From Lachnospiraceae oral taxon 107 str. F0167 (GTDB taxonomy: Bacteria > Bacillota > Clostridia > Lachnospirales > Lachnospiraceae): a DNA stretch of 64,000 bases. The notes below the pieces were generated by a model. That model was not told the origin of the DNA and did not search any database. It saw only the letters and a program-made list of their open reading frames with translations. Positions 26,414 to 36,774 of this stretch are shown in pieces. The DNA lies in contig GL890591.1 in the NCBI GenBank assembly GCA_000209465.1, positions 44,164 to 108,163 of the forward strand, in the 5' to 3' direction. How positions within the stretch are numbered: the stretch's first letter is position 1; every line of letters starts with the position of its first letter. The translations under genes were made by a program, and so were the position numbers.

Positions 26414-27703
26414 ATGAAAAAAATGTTATCATTGGGATTAAGTTTTTCAATGGCGGTAATGTTGGGAGCTTGTGGAGCAAAAGCAACGCCAACTACAACT
26501 TCAGTTTCAAGCGAGGGCGGAACGAAGCAAACACAGCGAGAAACAGTCAATTTCTGGTATTTGTGGGGAGGTGAAGAAGCAAAGATTATTGAAGAAATTA
26601 TCAGTAAGTACAATTCCAGTCAGGATAAGTACGAGGTGGTAGGAACAAGCACACCAGATCAACAAGTAATTATTACAGCTATTTCCGGAGGACAGGGACC
26701 GGATATTACTGATGATTTCGGAGGCAGTGTTCCAAAGTATGCAAATGAAAATATTGCACAGAATTTAGATGAATATATTAAAAAAGATAATGTGGACATG
26801 ACAGCGTTTGTTGATGCTGCTTTGGAACAGCAAAAGTATGAGGGAAGTATCTATTCTTTACCAATAAGTGTGAATGTGTTTGCTCTTTATTATAATAAAG
26901 ATTTGCTGGATAAGGCTGGAATTACAAAGACACCTCAAACTTTGGAGGAACTTATGCAAATGAGCGAAGATACTACTTTACTTGACGGAGAAAGTTTGAC
27001 ACAATTGGGTGCACCGTTTGTGCCTACCAATTATTGGCCGAATATTTTTACATATGCATACGGCTCAGATTTTGGTCAGCCGAGTAATTGGACGCCTGAT
27101 AATGAAGGATTTAAAAAATCACTTGAATTTATGGAGAGTCAGGTTAAAAAATTTGGTAAAGATGCTTTGGGTAATTTTATTACTTCCGGTAATTCCAACT
27201 TAAATACTCCACAAGATCCGTTTTTAAATGGAACACAGGTATTTCGTATCGACGGACCGTGGCTTTATAACATGGCTAAGGATGCGGGTGTAAATTTTGA
27301 AATGATGCCTATCCCCGGTGCTGAAAATGTGGGAGGTGAAGGATGGTCAACAGTAGATACATCTATGCTATATATTCCCACAACAAGTGCGCATAAGGAT
27401 GGAGCATGGGATTTTATGAAGTATATGTGTATGGGAGAAGGAAATAAACTTTTCTGTAAATTAAAGGGAGATTTGCCACCGACAAAAGCATTATTGGAAG
27501 ATCAGGAAATTGTTTCACTGTCTCCGGCACAGAGTGTATTTAGCGGAATTGTAGCAAAGAATAATCTTGGAGCACTTCCTCAATCTTTACATACGGTAGA
27601 ATATTCTAAGGCGATAAAGGATGCGGTTGAGACAGTTTTGTTGGGGGATAGCACAGAACAAGCTTTGACTAAAATGAAAGAGGCTGTAAGTGCTATAAAA
27701 TAA
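26414..27703 (+). CDS. Sugar ABC transporter substrate-binding lipoprotein (first set)
   Basis: An exported 429-residue lipoprotein with lipobox LGAC near residue 20 and a Thr/Ser-rich linker. The body has the class of family 1 sugar-binding proteins (VNFWYLWGG, LPISVNVFALYYNKDLL, AWDFMKYMC). It follows nanE by 39 bases with AAGGAGG. A hairpin separates it from the permease genes, a common way to make more binding protein than permease. Substrate unknown. Confidence 0.9.
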   Translation: MKKMLSLGLSFSMAVMLGACGAKATPTTTSVSSEGGTKQTQRETVNFWYLWGGEEAKIIEEIISKYNSSQDKYEVVGTSTPDQQVIITAISGGQGPDITDDFGGSVPKYANENIAQNLDEYIKKDNVDMTAFVDAALEQQKYEGSIYSLPISVNVFALYYNKDLLDKAGITKTPQTLEELMQMSEDTTLLDGESLTQLGAPFVPTNYWPNIFTYAYGSDFGQPSNWTPDNEGFKKSLEFMESQVKKFGKDALGNFITSGNSNLNTPQDPFLNGTQVFRIDGPWLYNMAKDAGVNFEMMPIPGAENVGGEGWSTVDTSMLYIPTTSAHKDGAWDFMKYMCMGEGNKLFCKLKGDLPPTKALLEDQEIVSLSPAQSVFSGIVAKNNLGALPQSLHTVEYSKAIKDAVETVLLGDSTEQALTKMKEAVSAIK

Positions 27704-27728
27704 AAAATAGCTTAATAATAAACTTTAA

Positions 27729-27751
27729 CCTGCTGCTGTATCAGTAGCAGG
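27729..27751 (+). terminator. Intercistronic hairpin after the first binding-protein gene
   Basis: CCTGCTGCTG pairs with CAGTAGCAGG (one G-T pair, 3-base loop), followed by a weak T-rich stretch. Likely a partial terminator or mRNA-protecting stem. Confidence 0.6.
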
Positions 27752-27778
27752 CTTATTTCAAATAGTTGGGGAAATAAA

Positions 27779-28696
27779 ATGAATAAAACCAATAGACAGT
27801 CAGTGAGAACCAATTTAGAAGGATTTCTATTTGCCTTACCTTGGTTGATTGGATTCATAATATTTAGTGTATATCCTATTTTTATGTCAGGCTATTATAG
27901 TTTTACAGATTTTAGCGCAATAAAGGATCCTGTGTTTGTCGGACTGGAAAATTATAAGTCTTTGCTTAAAGACCCGTTGTTTTATAAAAGTTTAAAGAAT
28001 ACCGTGGTGTATGTGCTGTTTTCGGTAACTATGGGAATATTTCTTGCATTGGTAATTGCCACCATGCTGAACAAAAAATGGAAAGGGAGAACGATTTTTA
28101 GGGCGATTTTCTTTTTACCCTCTGTAGTGCCGGTAGTGGCTTCTACAATGATATGGGTATGGGTATTTGACCCGAATCATGGTTATTTGAACAATTTTTT
28201 AAGGATTTTCGGGGTTTCTACAATTAACTGGTTGGGCGATCCCTCTTGGACTATGGCGAGTGTAGTTATGATAACACTTTGGGGGATGGGATCAAGTATG
28301 GTGATTTTTTTGGCGGCAATGCAGGACGTTCCAAAAGAATTGTATGAGGCTGCAGGGATAGATGGAGCAGGAGGACTGGCGAAGTTTTTTAGTATAACAT
28401 TGCCCGGGATAGCTCATGTTGTGCTCTATCAAGTAATACTTGCCTTGATTAACGGTTTTCAGTATTTTACTCAAGTATATATTATTATACGAGCACAAAG
28501 TGGAAATATTTCGCAGGGTATTAATGGAGGTCCGAGAGATTCATTGATGATGTATCCTCTGTATCTGTTTTATAACGCTTTCACAGTATTAAAAATGGGC
28601 AGGGCTGCAGCTATGTCATGGATTTTATTTTTAGTGGTCAGTTTTATAACTTTTGTACTGCTAAAAGTATCTAAAAAATGGGTTATGAATCGTTAA
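27779..28696 (+). CDS. Sugar ABC transporter permease, MalF-like (first set)
   Basis: A 305-residue inner membrane protein with six membrane segments; ALPWLIGFIIFSVYPI at the N-terminus is typical. The EAA motif is YEAAGIDGAGGLAKFF. It pairs with the next permease. No ATPase gene is in this locus; a shared MsmK-like ATPase elsewhere is usual for this family. Confidence 0.92.
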   Translation: MNKTNRQSVRTNLEGFLFALPWLIGFIIFSVYPIFMSGYYSFTDFSAIKDPVFVGLENYKSLLKDPLFYKSLKNTVVYVLFSVTMGIFLALVIATMLNKKWKGRTIFRAIFFLPSVVPVVASTMIWVWVFDPNHGYLNNFLRIFGVSTINWLGDPSWTMASVVMITLWGMGSSMVIFLAAMQDVPKELYEAAGIDGAGGLAKFFSITLPGIAHVVLYQVILALINGFQYFTQVYIIIRAQSGNISQGINGGPRDSLMMYPLYLFYNAFTVLKMGRAAAMSWILFLVVSFITFVLLKVSKKWVMNR

Positions 28697-28716
28697 CAGA
28701 TGTAAAGGGTGGGTTT

Positions 28717-29550
28717 ATGGCTATTTTAAAGAAAAAAATATCAAAAATCATATTTTATATCGTAATAGTTGTTATGGCATTTGTGTTTCTTTTTCCATTG
28801 CTGGTAATGATTACTACATCCTTTAAAACATATAAAGAGGCATTTGATGTTAAAGTGGGAATTTTACCTCATGCGCTTTATTTAGGAAATTATATTGATG
28901 TGTTTAAAACTATTCCTTTTCTGAGATATTTTGGGAATACGATGTGGATTACAGGAATGAATGTACTCGGAACGGTAATCGTGACTCCAATGATAGCTTA
29001 TTCTTTATCGAAAGTGCGTTGGGCGGGAAGAAATATTATATTCACAATGATTACGGCGACAATGATGATTCCGTATACTGCTATTATGATTCCTTTATAT
29101 AGGATGTGGGTTAAGTTCGGTTTGGTGGGAAGTTTTTGGCCACTGATTATTCCTTCGTTCTTCGGATATCCTCTTTATATTATTATTTTAAGGCAATTTA
29201 TGCTGGGAATTCCCGATGAACTTTTGGAATCTGCAAAAATAGATGGTTGTAATGCATGGCAGAGATTTTTTTTGATTGCTCTGCCATTGGCAAAACCGGG
29301 TATTGCGACTATTACCATTTTTTCATTTATGTATACATTTTCAGATTTTTTAGGTCCGCTGTTATATGCCAATAAAAGCGAGTTATATACTTTGTCATTA
29401 GGCTTATATTCATTTATGAATGAGCATAGTATAAATTGGACATCACTTATGGCGGCTGCCACTATGTTTATGCTTCCGATCTTGATAATATTTTTGATTG
29501 GACAAAAACATTTTGTAGAAGGAATTTCGACTTCAGGATTAAAGGGGTAA
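28717..29550 (+). CDS. Sugar ABC transporter permease, MalG-like (first set)
   Basis: A second permease of about 277 residues, six membrane segments, EAA motif LESAKIDGCNAWQRFF. I chose ATG 28717 because AAAGGGTGGG lies just before it; an in-frame ATG at 28678 would overlap the preceding gene by 19 bases and cannot be excluded. Confidence 0.88.
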   Translation: MAILKKKISKIIFYIVIVVMAFVFLFPLLVMITTSFKTYKEAFDVKVGILPHALYLGNYIDVFKTIPFLRYFGNTMWITGMNVLGTVIVTPMIAYSLSKVRWAGRNIIFTMITATMMIPYTAIMIPLYRMWVKFGLVGSFWPLIIPSFFGYPLYIIILRQFMLGIPDELLESAKIDGCNAWQRFFLIALPLAKPGIATITIFSFMYTFSDFLGPLLYANKSELYTLSLGLYSFMNEHSINWTSLMAAATMFMLPILIIFLIGQKHFVEGISTSGLKG

Positions 29551-29553
29551 AGG

Positions 29554-31115
29554 ATGAAAGTATTATATGTTCCACTTGATGATAGAGCATGTAACTATGA
29601 ATTCCCATACGCTTTGTCAAGGCTGACAGATAATATAGAACTTTTGAGACCGCCACATGTATGGATGGGTTTTTTAAAGCAAGGGGCTGATGTTGAAAAA
29701 ATATGGGATTGGATTTTTCAAAATGCCGGGGACTGTGAATATGCTATTTTATCTGTTGATACCTTGGTGTATGGGAATTTGGTGAATTCCAGAATACATA
29801 ATCTTTCTATAGATGTATGTATGGAGAGAATGGATAGATTTCGAGAACTGAAAGAAAAAATACCTAAGATAAAGTTACATGCGTTTAACCTTGTTGCAAG
29901 AGTGGCCGCTTACAATAACAGTTTTGAGGATCCTATGTATTGGGATATTTACGGATATGATATTTGGAGATATACATGCTTTTTGGATAGGGAAAGCAGA
30001 GGCGAGATAAGTGAGAGGGAAAGAGAAGAAAAAAATAAAATAGAAAAAAAATACCGGAAGAAGTCATGACGGATTTTGTTGAACGAAGAAATATTGACAG
30101 AGAAGTTAATAAAAAAAGTGCTTTATTAGTGAAGGACAATGTATTTGATACATTGAATATACCTAAAGATGATAATGGAGAATATGGAATGTCTGCAATG
30201 GACTCTCAAGTAATGTTGAATGAAGTGAACAGATTGGGTATTTCTCATAGGGTATACATATATCCCGGAACGGATGAAGTGGCTTGTAATATTTTTACAC
30301 GTATTTTTTGTGAGAGTAAATCATATTTACCAAGAGTATATGTGAGATATTCTGCCACAAATGCACCGTTTGTAGTTCCAAAATACGAAGACAGGTTACT
30401 TGGTGAAAGTATAAAATGGCAAATTCATTCAGCAGGCGGTATTTTTGAAGAATGTGCAGAATTTTCCGACTGTATGCTGGCAGTCAATATGTCAGGGACA
30501 AAACAAGTGGAAGCATCAAGACAAAAGGAAGATATTGATTCAGCCTTCAGGACAAGTACAAATATCCATGAATTTTTAAATTATATTAAATTTTATAGAA
30601 AAATAATGGATAAAAGTATCGGTATTGCTGAAATAAGTTGTTGCAATGGTTGTGAAAACAGTTTTATGGAAATGATGATGCAACTTGATGTATTTCCATA
30701 TATCACAGCTTTTGGAGGTTGGAATACGGCACAAAATACTATTGGCGTAGTTTTATCACATATAATAATAGCATCATTTTATAAAGGGTACAGAAATAAT
30801 GTTAGGACTTATTTAAAGAGTGAAAGTTTTAAGTTGGGATTTTTGCTGTCTGACTGGGTTTGTCAGACACTTTTACAGGATAGAGTATCCAAGGAAGTAG
30901 ATGACATAAAAAATCTTGATCTATATCGATTAAAGGAAAATCATTTAAAAATTCGTGAGTGGTACATGAATGAGTTAGAAATGTGGTTTAATGAATTTTT
31001 AAACAAATATGGTTGGGAGAAAAGCTTTGCTATAAAAAATTTTGATTTTGACTGGGATAGTGTTTATTTTTATAATATAGTTGTGTCAGAAAAAAATGAC
31101 CATAAAAATTTGTAA
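29554..31115 (+). pseudogene. DUF4127 family protein, split by a -1 shift at a run of eight A
   Basis: The first part (29554 onward) begins MKVLYVPLDDRACNYEFPY, the typical start of DUF4127 proteins of about 500 residues. It stops at 30069 after an out-of-frame tail (YRKKS). The expected continuation IPEEVMTDFVERRN begins in the -1 frame at 30051 and runs to 31115. The frames meet at GAAAAAAAAT (30043-30052), where A AAA AAA sits in register for a -1 slip. Together the parts give one full-length protein. Loss of one A, a sequencing error, or programmed or transcriptional slippage would each explain it. The function of DUF4127 is unknown. The gene starts 4 bases after the permease and is part of its operon. 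Confidence 0.85.
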
Positions 31116-31127
31116 AAGGGGGATTTA

Positions 31128-33382
31128 GTGGGATAAGTAGGAAATACTTTTGCTTTAACAATGTATTTTTTGTATGTATTATAGGAATAATATTTTTTAT
31201 ATGTAATGCGAATTTGGCATACTCAAAGGAGTCGGATTCAAATTGTAATATATTACTTGGTAAAAGTTATGAAGTTAGTTCTGAAGCCAGTGAAATTTAT
31301 CCTGATACAGGTGGAGAAATAACTGATGGGAATTATGCCTTACCATATTTGACTGATCAAGGTTGGCAAGGTAGAGAAAACATAACTTCATATACAGTTA
31401 CTGTGGATTTAGGTAAAATAACAAATATTGTCGGATTTAAGGCGGATTTTTTCAGATATGAAAATGCAGGAGTTATTTTGCCTGATTCAGTCAGTCTTAG
31501 TATATCAAAAGATGGAAATAACTATATAGACATATGTAGCGGTATAAAGTCAACGGTTTTCGATGAAATAAGCTCAGTAGCATATGTAGGTAATGCAAAA
31601 GAAAAGAATGTTTCAGGACGTTATGTACGATTGACAGTAAGTGGTAGGCAGTGGTCATTTATAGATGAGTGGGAAGTATATAGTTTTAAAAAGAAAAAGA
31701 ATGTTGAATCTCGTTTTTATGGAACATTTGTACAGCCTGAATTATGTGAAAAGTGGACAGAAAGTGAATGGGAGAGAGAATTTGCTTTAATGAAAGACAT
31801 TGGCATGGAACATTTAATTTTGCAATGGACTGCTGACTTAAAAAATATGACAACAGTGTACCCATCAGATATTTCAGGTTTTGAGCAGAACACAACATCA
31901 GATTTAGTTGCTAAAGTTTTGAATATGGGAGAAAAATACGATATTGATGTTTATTTGGGCTTACAATTAAACGAAGATTGGTTCGGCAAGTATACAGGAG
32001 ATCAAGCTTGGATTAATGAGCAAGGAGATGTAGCTGTCTCTTTGGCAAGTGACTTGTGGATGAAATATAAAAATTCTTCATCCTTTGCAGGTTGGTATCT
32101 GAGCTTTGAGGTGGATAATTGGAATTTTAAGGATGAGTCTCAATGGAAGATACTGACAGATTTTTATAATAAAGTAACAGACAGTATAAACGGTTTTGAG
32201 GAACAGAAACCAATTATGATTTCACCATTTTACAATACTGTTGGCGGTTTGAATTCAAAACAATGGGAAGATATGTGGGGATATATACTTACACATTCTA
32301 AAATTGATATTTTAGCATTGCAGGATGGAGTAGGTGCCGGTCATGTAAAGAATGAAAAACTGGCTGAATGGTTTAAGGCTACATACAATGCGATTAAGAA
32401 GAGCAAATCAAAGACTTCCTTATGGGCGGATGTAGAAACATTTGACTTGGATAGATAACCGATGCCTACAAAAGAGATGATTGCAGATATTAATGCAGTA
32501 TTACCATATGTTGATAATGTTACATGCTTTAGTTTTAATCACTATTTGAGCCCTCAACAGGTACCGGAAGTATACTATGAAACTTATAAAGAATACGTAG
32601 ATAGCGGTAGTTTAGATAGTAGCTTGCCTTCAACGCCTCAAAATATCTTTGCAGAAAACAGGGGGAGTTTGGCAATCGAATTAAATTGGACTTCTTCTTC
32701 TGACAATGTGGGGGTTGCCGGTTATAATATTTATAGAGATGGAGTTTTGGTAAAAAAGACATATACAGAAAACGATGAATTTATGGATGTTCAATTGGAG
32801 CCACAAACAAGTTATAAATATATTATAACCGCCAGGGATGCAGCAGGTAATGAATCAAAAAAATCAGAAGCCGTTGTAGCCTCAACCTCTTCAAAAACAA
32901 ATTATGACACATTGCTGTCAATTGGAAAACCATATACATATGGTGTAGCAAATCCGAACTATGATCCAAAGGGAAGCAAACTTGAATTGTATAAAGATCC
33001 TATGTTAAAAAAACTGACTGACGGAAATTTTGGTTCCGGTAGATATGATGATGGAACTTGGGTAGGTATAGAAAATGGTAAAATTTTATCTGTTACAATG
33101 GATTTACAAAAGTTAGAATATATTCATGAAGTAGAGATGGAATTTAAACAGGATATTTCAGCATATATTTTTTTGCCTTCTTCAGTAAAAGTAGAGATTT
33201 CACAAGACGGAAATACTTTTGTGGAAATAGGAGATACAGGGCAGGCAGTAATAGGAAAAATATCAGGGAATAAAACTTTAAGGATTATTACAGATAAGGA
33301 AGTGTCAGCAAGATACATAAGATTTACAATACATCCGGGAAGCTTTGCATGGACATTTTTAGATGAATTATCTGTAAGGTAA
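31128..33382 (+). pseudogene. Secreted discoidin-DUF4434-FN3-discoidin protein with a start-region frameshift and an in-frame stop
   Basis: One reading frame runs from about 31133 to 33382 with a TAA at 32456-32458, followed in frame by CCG ATG. Domains in order: F5/8 type C (discoidin)-like (about 31250-31680), DUF4434 TIM barrel related to glycosidases (31720 to about 32590, across the stop), fibronectin type III (32640-32890), second discoidin-like domain (32930-33380). In the same frame, codons 31133-31220 encode a perfect-looking signal peptide (ISRKYFCFNNVFFVCIIGII) but without a start codon. GTG 31128 with AGGGGG before it would be in frame if GGG at 31130-31132 had one more G. So two lesions are seen. 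The intact ancestor was probably a secreted glycan-active protein. Confidence 0.8.
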
Positions 33383-33408
33383 GAAAAGCAGATGTCAAAA
33401 ACAAAAAA

Positions 33409-33437
33409 TTGATAAAGTCAAAGTTTTTGTTTATAAT
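33409..33437 (+). promoter_or_regulatory. Promoter of the second sugar ABC operon
   Basis: TTGATA (33409-33414), 17 bases, TATAAT (33432-33437), about 67 bases before the start codon. This gives the second importer its own transcript, separate from the damaged genes upstream. Confidence 0.75.
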
Positions 33438-33503
33438 ATAAAAGTTTTTACTTAAATTTATTTCAAGTGAAATGAAAAACTCATCAAGGAGGAAAGAGGA
33501 AAT

Positions 33504-34853
33504 ATGAAGAAACTATTGTTAACAGGATTGACACTTACAGCGGCAGGAATGCTTGCTGCATGTGGTGGAGGAAAGGCAGAGCAGACAAGTGCGGCAGCTG
33601 ATTCACAAGCTGAAACAAAGCAGGAAGCACAGGCAGGCGAGGCGACAGAGCTATCACTTTGGACATATCCTGTAGGTAAGTGGGGCGATGCGGCAACAGT
33701 GGACGGTATCATTAAGAATTTTAATGAGAAATATCCGAATATCAAGGTATCTGTAGAGTATCTTGACTATCAAAACGGTGATGACCAGATCAATACAGCT
33801 ATTGAAGGAAAGCAGGCACCTGATATAGTACTTGAGGGACCTGAAAGACTTGTAGCCAACTGGGGTGCTAAGGGACTTATGGTGGATTTAAAGGATTTAT
33901 TCGAGAAAGATTCAGCTTCAGATATTTATGATCCTGTAAAGACGGCATGTAAGAGCCCAAGCGGTGAATACTATGAGTATCCTGCATTTATGGTTGCACA
34001 TTGCATGGCTGTTAACAAAACAATGTTTGAGAAAGCTGATGCATTACAGTATCTTGATTTAGATACACATACATGGACTACAGAGAATTTCTTAAAGGCG
34101 GTTCAGGCTGTATATGATTCAGGACAGCAAAATGTAGGAGCTATTTATTGTAGTTCACAGGGTGGAGATCAGGGAACAAGAGCATTGGTAAACAATCTTT
34201 ACTCAGGTACATTTACAGATAAAGAGCACACAAAATATACAGTTGATTCAGCTGAAAATGTTAAGGCATTACAGGCAATTGTAGATCAGGCAGGTTTAAA
34301 CTTCGATCCTTCTATAGCAGGTGGTGATGAGATTACATTATTCAGAAACGGTACACTTGCAATGGCATTCTGCTGGAATGCTTCACAGCAGACAAATGCA
34401 GACAATGGTCCTGCAGGAAAGACAAATGCCGGAGATGAGATAATACCTATGTTATTCCCAAGTGATGACGGAGCTACAGAGCTTTGCGGCGGTATCTGGG
34501 GATATGGTATCTTTGACAATGGAGATGCAAATAAGATCGAGGCTGCAAAAACATTTATAGATTTCGTATGTAATGATGAGGCACAGGTAAAGGAAAGTGT
34601 AAAGGCTTCAGGTTTCTTCCCGGTTAGACCTTCTGTAACAGGCGTTTATGAGGGAACAGAGACAGCTGATACAATGAAGCTTTTTGAAGAGAAGTTTATG
34701 CCTTCAATGGGTGATTACTATCAGGTTACAAAGGGATGGACTACAGCTCGTACAGAGTGGTGGAATATGCTTCAAAGAATCGGTACAGGCGGTGATGTGG
34801 CAACAGAGGCTGCAACATTTACAACCAATGCCAATGCGGCGGCTGCACAGTAA
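33504..34853 (+). CDS. Sugar ABC transporter substrate-binding lipoprotein (second set)
   Basis: A 449-residue lipoprotein: lipobox LAAC near residue 20, then a Gln/Ala/Glu-rich linker. The mature part (LSLWTYPVGKWGD..., IAGGDEITLFRNGTLAMAFCWNAS) is a family 1 sugar-binding protein. Codon use is rich in common codons and AAGGAGGAAAG precedes the start, both hinting at high expression. It is not closely similar to the first binding protein, so the two importers likely differ in substrate. Confidence 0.92.
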   Translation: MKKLLLTGLTLTAAGMLAACGGGKAEQTSAAADSQAETKQEAQAGEATELSLWTYPVGKWGDAATVDGIIKNFNEKYPNIKVSVEYLDYQNGDDQINTAIEGKQAPDIVLEGPERLVANWGAKGLMVDLKDLFEKDSASDIYDPVKTACKSPSGEYYEYPAFMVAHCMAVNKTMFEKADALQYLDLDTHTWTTENFLKAVQAVYDSGQQNVGAIYCSSQGGDQGTRALVNNLYSGTFTDKEHTKYTVDSAENVKALQAIVDQAGLNFDPSIAGGDEITLFRNGTLAMAFCWNASQQTNADNGPAGKTNAGDEIIPMLFPSDDGATELCGGIWGYGIFDNGDANKIEAAKTFIDFVCNDEAQVKESVKASGFFPVRPSVTGVYEGTETADTMKLFEEKFMPSMGDYYQVTKGWTTARTEWWNMLQRIGTGGDVATEAATFTTNANAAAAQ

Positions 34854-34907
34854 AGATTTAACAGTGCTATATTGATTATTAAAAGTTAGATAATCCAACA
34901 TATTATA

Positions 34908-34943
34908 AAATGTTGCTAAAGAAAATCTTTAGCAACATTTTTT
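34908..34943 (+). terminator. Strong intercistronic attenuator after the second binding-protein gene
   Basis: A 14-bp perfect stem AAATGTTGCTAAAG/CTTTAGCAACATTT with a 5-base loop and a T-run, just before the permease gene. Partial read-through would keep permease levels below the binding protein. Confidence 0.9.
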
Positions 34944-34956
34944 AGAAAGGGGAAAC

Positions 34957-35865
34957 ATGGCTAAAGTTGTTTATACCGGCAGATCAAAAGAACTGGTAAG
35001 AAGAGAAACTGCATCTGCTTATATGTTTTTATTGCCGAGTCTGGTTTTCTTTATAGGTTTTGTAATAATACCAATGATTATATGTATTTATACAAGTTTT
35101 TTTGATTCCACAATGGGTAAGGATGCAAAGGATGTTTTTATCGGTTTCGGGAATTATATAGAATTGTTTAAAGATGGTATTTTTATAAAGGCATTAAAGA
35201 ATACTTTTGTTATTGTTATTATTTCAGTTCCTGTAGTTTGTATATTTTCATTATGGGTATCATCCGTTATATATAATCTTAATGATAAAGTATTGTCGGT
35301 TTTCAGATGTATATTTTATCTTCCTGTAGTTACAGGTTCGGTAGCGGTTACAGTGGTTTGGAAATGGATGTATAATAATTATTACGGTATCTTTAATTAT
35401 ATAGGAAAGAGTACCGGAGTTTTAAAGACAAATATCAACTGGCTTGGAGATGAGAGATTTGCACTTATGTGCATAATACTTATTTTACTTACTACATCTG
35501 TAGGTCAGCCGATAGTATTATATGTATCCGCACTCGGAAATGTGGATAATTCATTGGTGGAGGCTGCACAGGTAGACGGTGCCAATGAGTTGCAATTATT
35601 CTGGAAGATAAAGTGGCCACAGATAATGCCGACAACATTATATATTTTGGTTATAACAACTATCAACAGTTTCCAGTGTTTTGCTCTGATACAGCTTTTG
35701 ACATCAGGCGGACCGAATCATTCCACAGATACTGTAATGTATTATATATACTATATGGCATTTAAGATGTTCAGATACGGATACGGAAATGCAATGGGCG
35801 TGGTACTTGCAATATTTATAGCAGTATTGTCTGCACTTCAGTTTAGAGTGGCAAAGGAGAGATAA
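34957..35865 (+). CDS. Sugar ABC transporter permease, MalF-like (second set)
   Basis: A 302-residue permease with six membrane segments (ASAYMFLLPSLVFFIGFVII first) and the EAA motif VEAAQVDGANELQLFW. It is preceded by AAAGGGG and followed after one base by its partner gene. Confidence 0.92.
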   Translation: MAKVVYTGRSKELVRRETASAYMFLLPSLVFFIGFVIIPMIICIYTSFFDSTMGKDAKDVFIGFGNYIELFKDGIFIKALKNTFVIVIISVPVVCIFSLWVSSVIYNLNDKVLSVFRCIFYLPVVTGSVAVTVVWKWMYNNYYGIFNYIGKSTGVLKTNINWLGDERFALMCIILILLTTSVGQPIVLYVSALGNVDNSLVEAAQVDGANELQLFWKIKWPQIMPTTLYILVITTINSFQCFALIQLLTSGGPNHSTDTVMYYIYYMAFKMFRYGYGNAMGVVLAIFIAVLSALQFRVAKER

Positions 35866-35866
35866 T

Positions 35867-36751
35867 ATGAAAACTTCAAATTCACTAAAAAAACTGTATA
35901 ATATCGTATCAATTATTGTATTGATAGCTTTGGCTTTTTGCTTTGTATTTCCATTATATTGGATAGTTACGGGAGCATTTAAAACTCCTGTTTCAATAAA
36001 CTCTCCGACACCTGACTGGATTCCCAAGGAATTAGTGATGGATAATTTTAAGAAGCTTTTTTCAAGACAGATGGCACCGGTTTTTGAATTGGGATTTATA
36101 AAGGGACCTGATGCACCTGCAGCCGTAAGATGGATGATAAATACTGTCTTTATGGCGATTATGGCTATGGTACTTACATGCATTACAGCATCTATGGCAG
36201 GCTATGCTCTTGCAAAGAAAAGATTTCATGGAAGAGTTTTATTATTTACTCTTATAGTATGTGCTATGGCATTACCTAAGCAGGTTATTTTAATACCGCT
36301 TATAAGGGAAATGTCCGCACTAAAGTTATACAATACTATATGGGCGGTTATACTTCCCACTGTAGGATGGCCTTTCGGTGTATTCTTAATGAAGCAGTTT
36401 TCTGAAGGAATACCTACAGAGATGCTGGAGGCTGCAAGGATTGACGGTGCAAATGAGTTTAAGACTTTTACAGATATAGTTTTTGAGATGGTAAAGCCGG
36501 GAGTGGGTGCATTGGCAATATTTACCTTTATTAACAGCTGGAATGATTATTTCATGCAACTTATAATGTTAAGTTCCACTTCCAATTTGACAATATCGCT
36601 AGGTATTGCTAAACTACAAGCAGAAAACTCGACGGATTTCGGACTTATAATGGCAGGAGCTACACTGGCTGCAGCGCCTATACTTATTGTATTTATTGTT
36701 TTACAAAAATATTTTACAAAGGGTATTACTCTGGGTGCTGTAAAAGGTTAG
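35867..36751 (+). CDS. Sugar ABC transporter permease, MalG-like (second set)
   Basis: A 294-residue permease, six membrane segments, EAA motif LEAARIDGANEFKTFT, C-terminal QKYFTKGITLGAVKG typical of MalG-like proteins. The start lies one base after the preceding stop, with AAAGGAG. The RpiR regulator follows after 23 bases. Confidence 0.92.
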   Translation: MKTSNSLKKLYNIVSIIVLIALAFCFVFPLYWIVTGAFKTPVSINSPTPDWIPKELVMDNFKKLFSRQMAPVFELGFIKGPDAPAAVRWMINTVFMAIMAMVLTCITASMAGYALAKKRFHGRVLLFTLIVCAMALPKQVILIPLIREMSALKLYNTIWAVILPTVGWPFGVFLMKQFSEGIPTEMLEAARIDGANEFKTFTDIVFEMVKPGVGALAIFTFINSWNDYFMQLIMLSSTSNLTISLGIAKLQAENSTDFGLIMAGATLAAAPILIVFIVLQKYFTKGITLGAVKG

Positions 36752-36774
36752 ACTCCGTTAGAAAAGAGGGGAAA

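Noticed and set aside
30060..30069. TGA at the end of the first DUF4127 frame read as selenocysteine
   Set aside because: The residues just before it (YRKKS) are already out of the family frame; a -1 shift at the A-run explains the continuation better.
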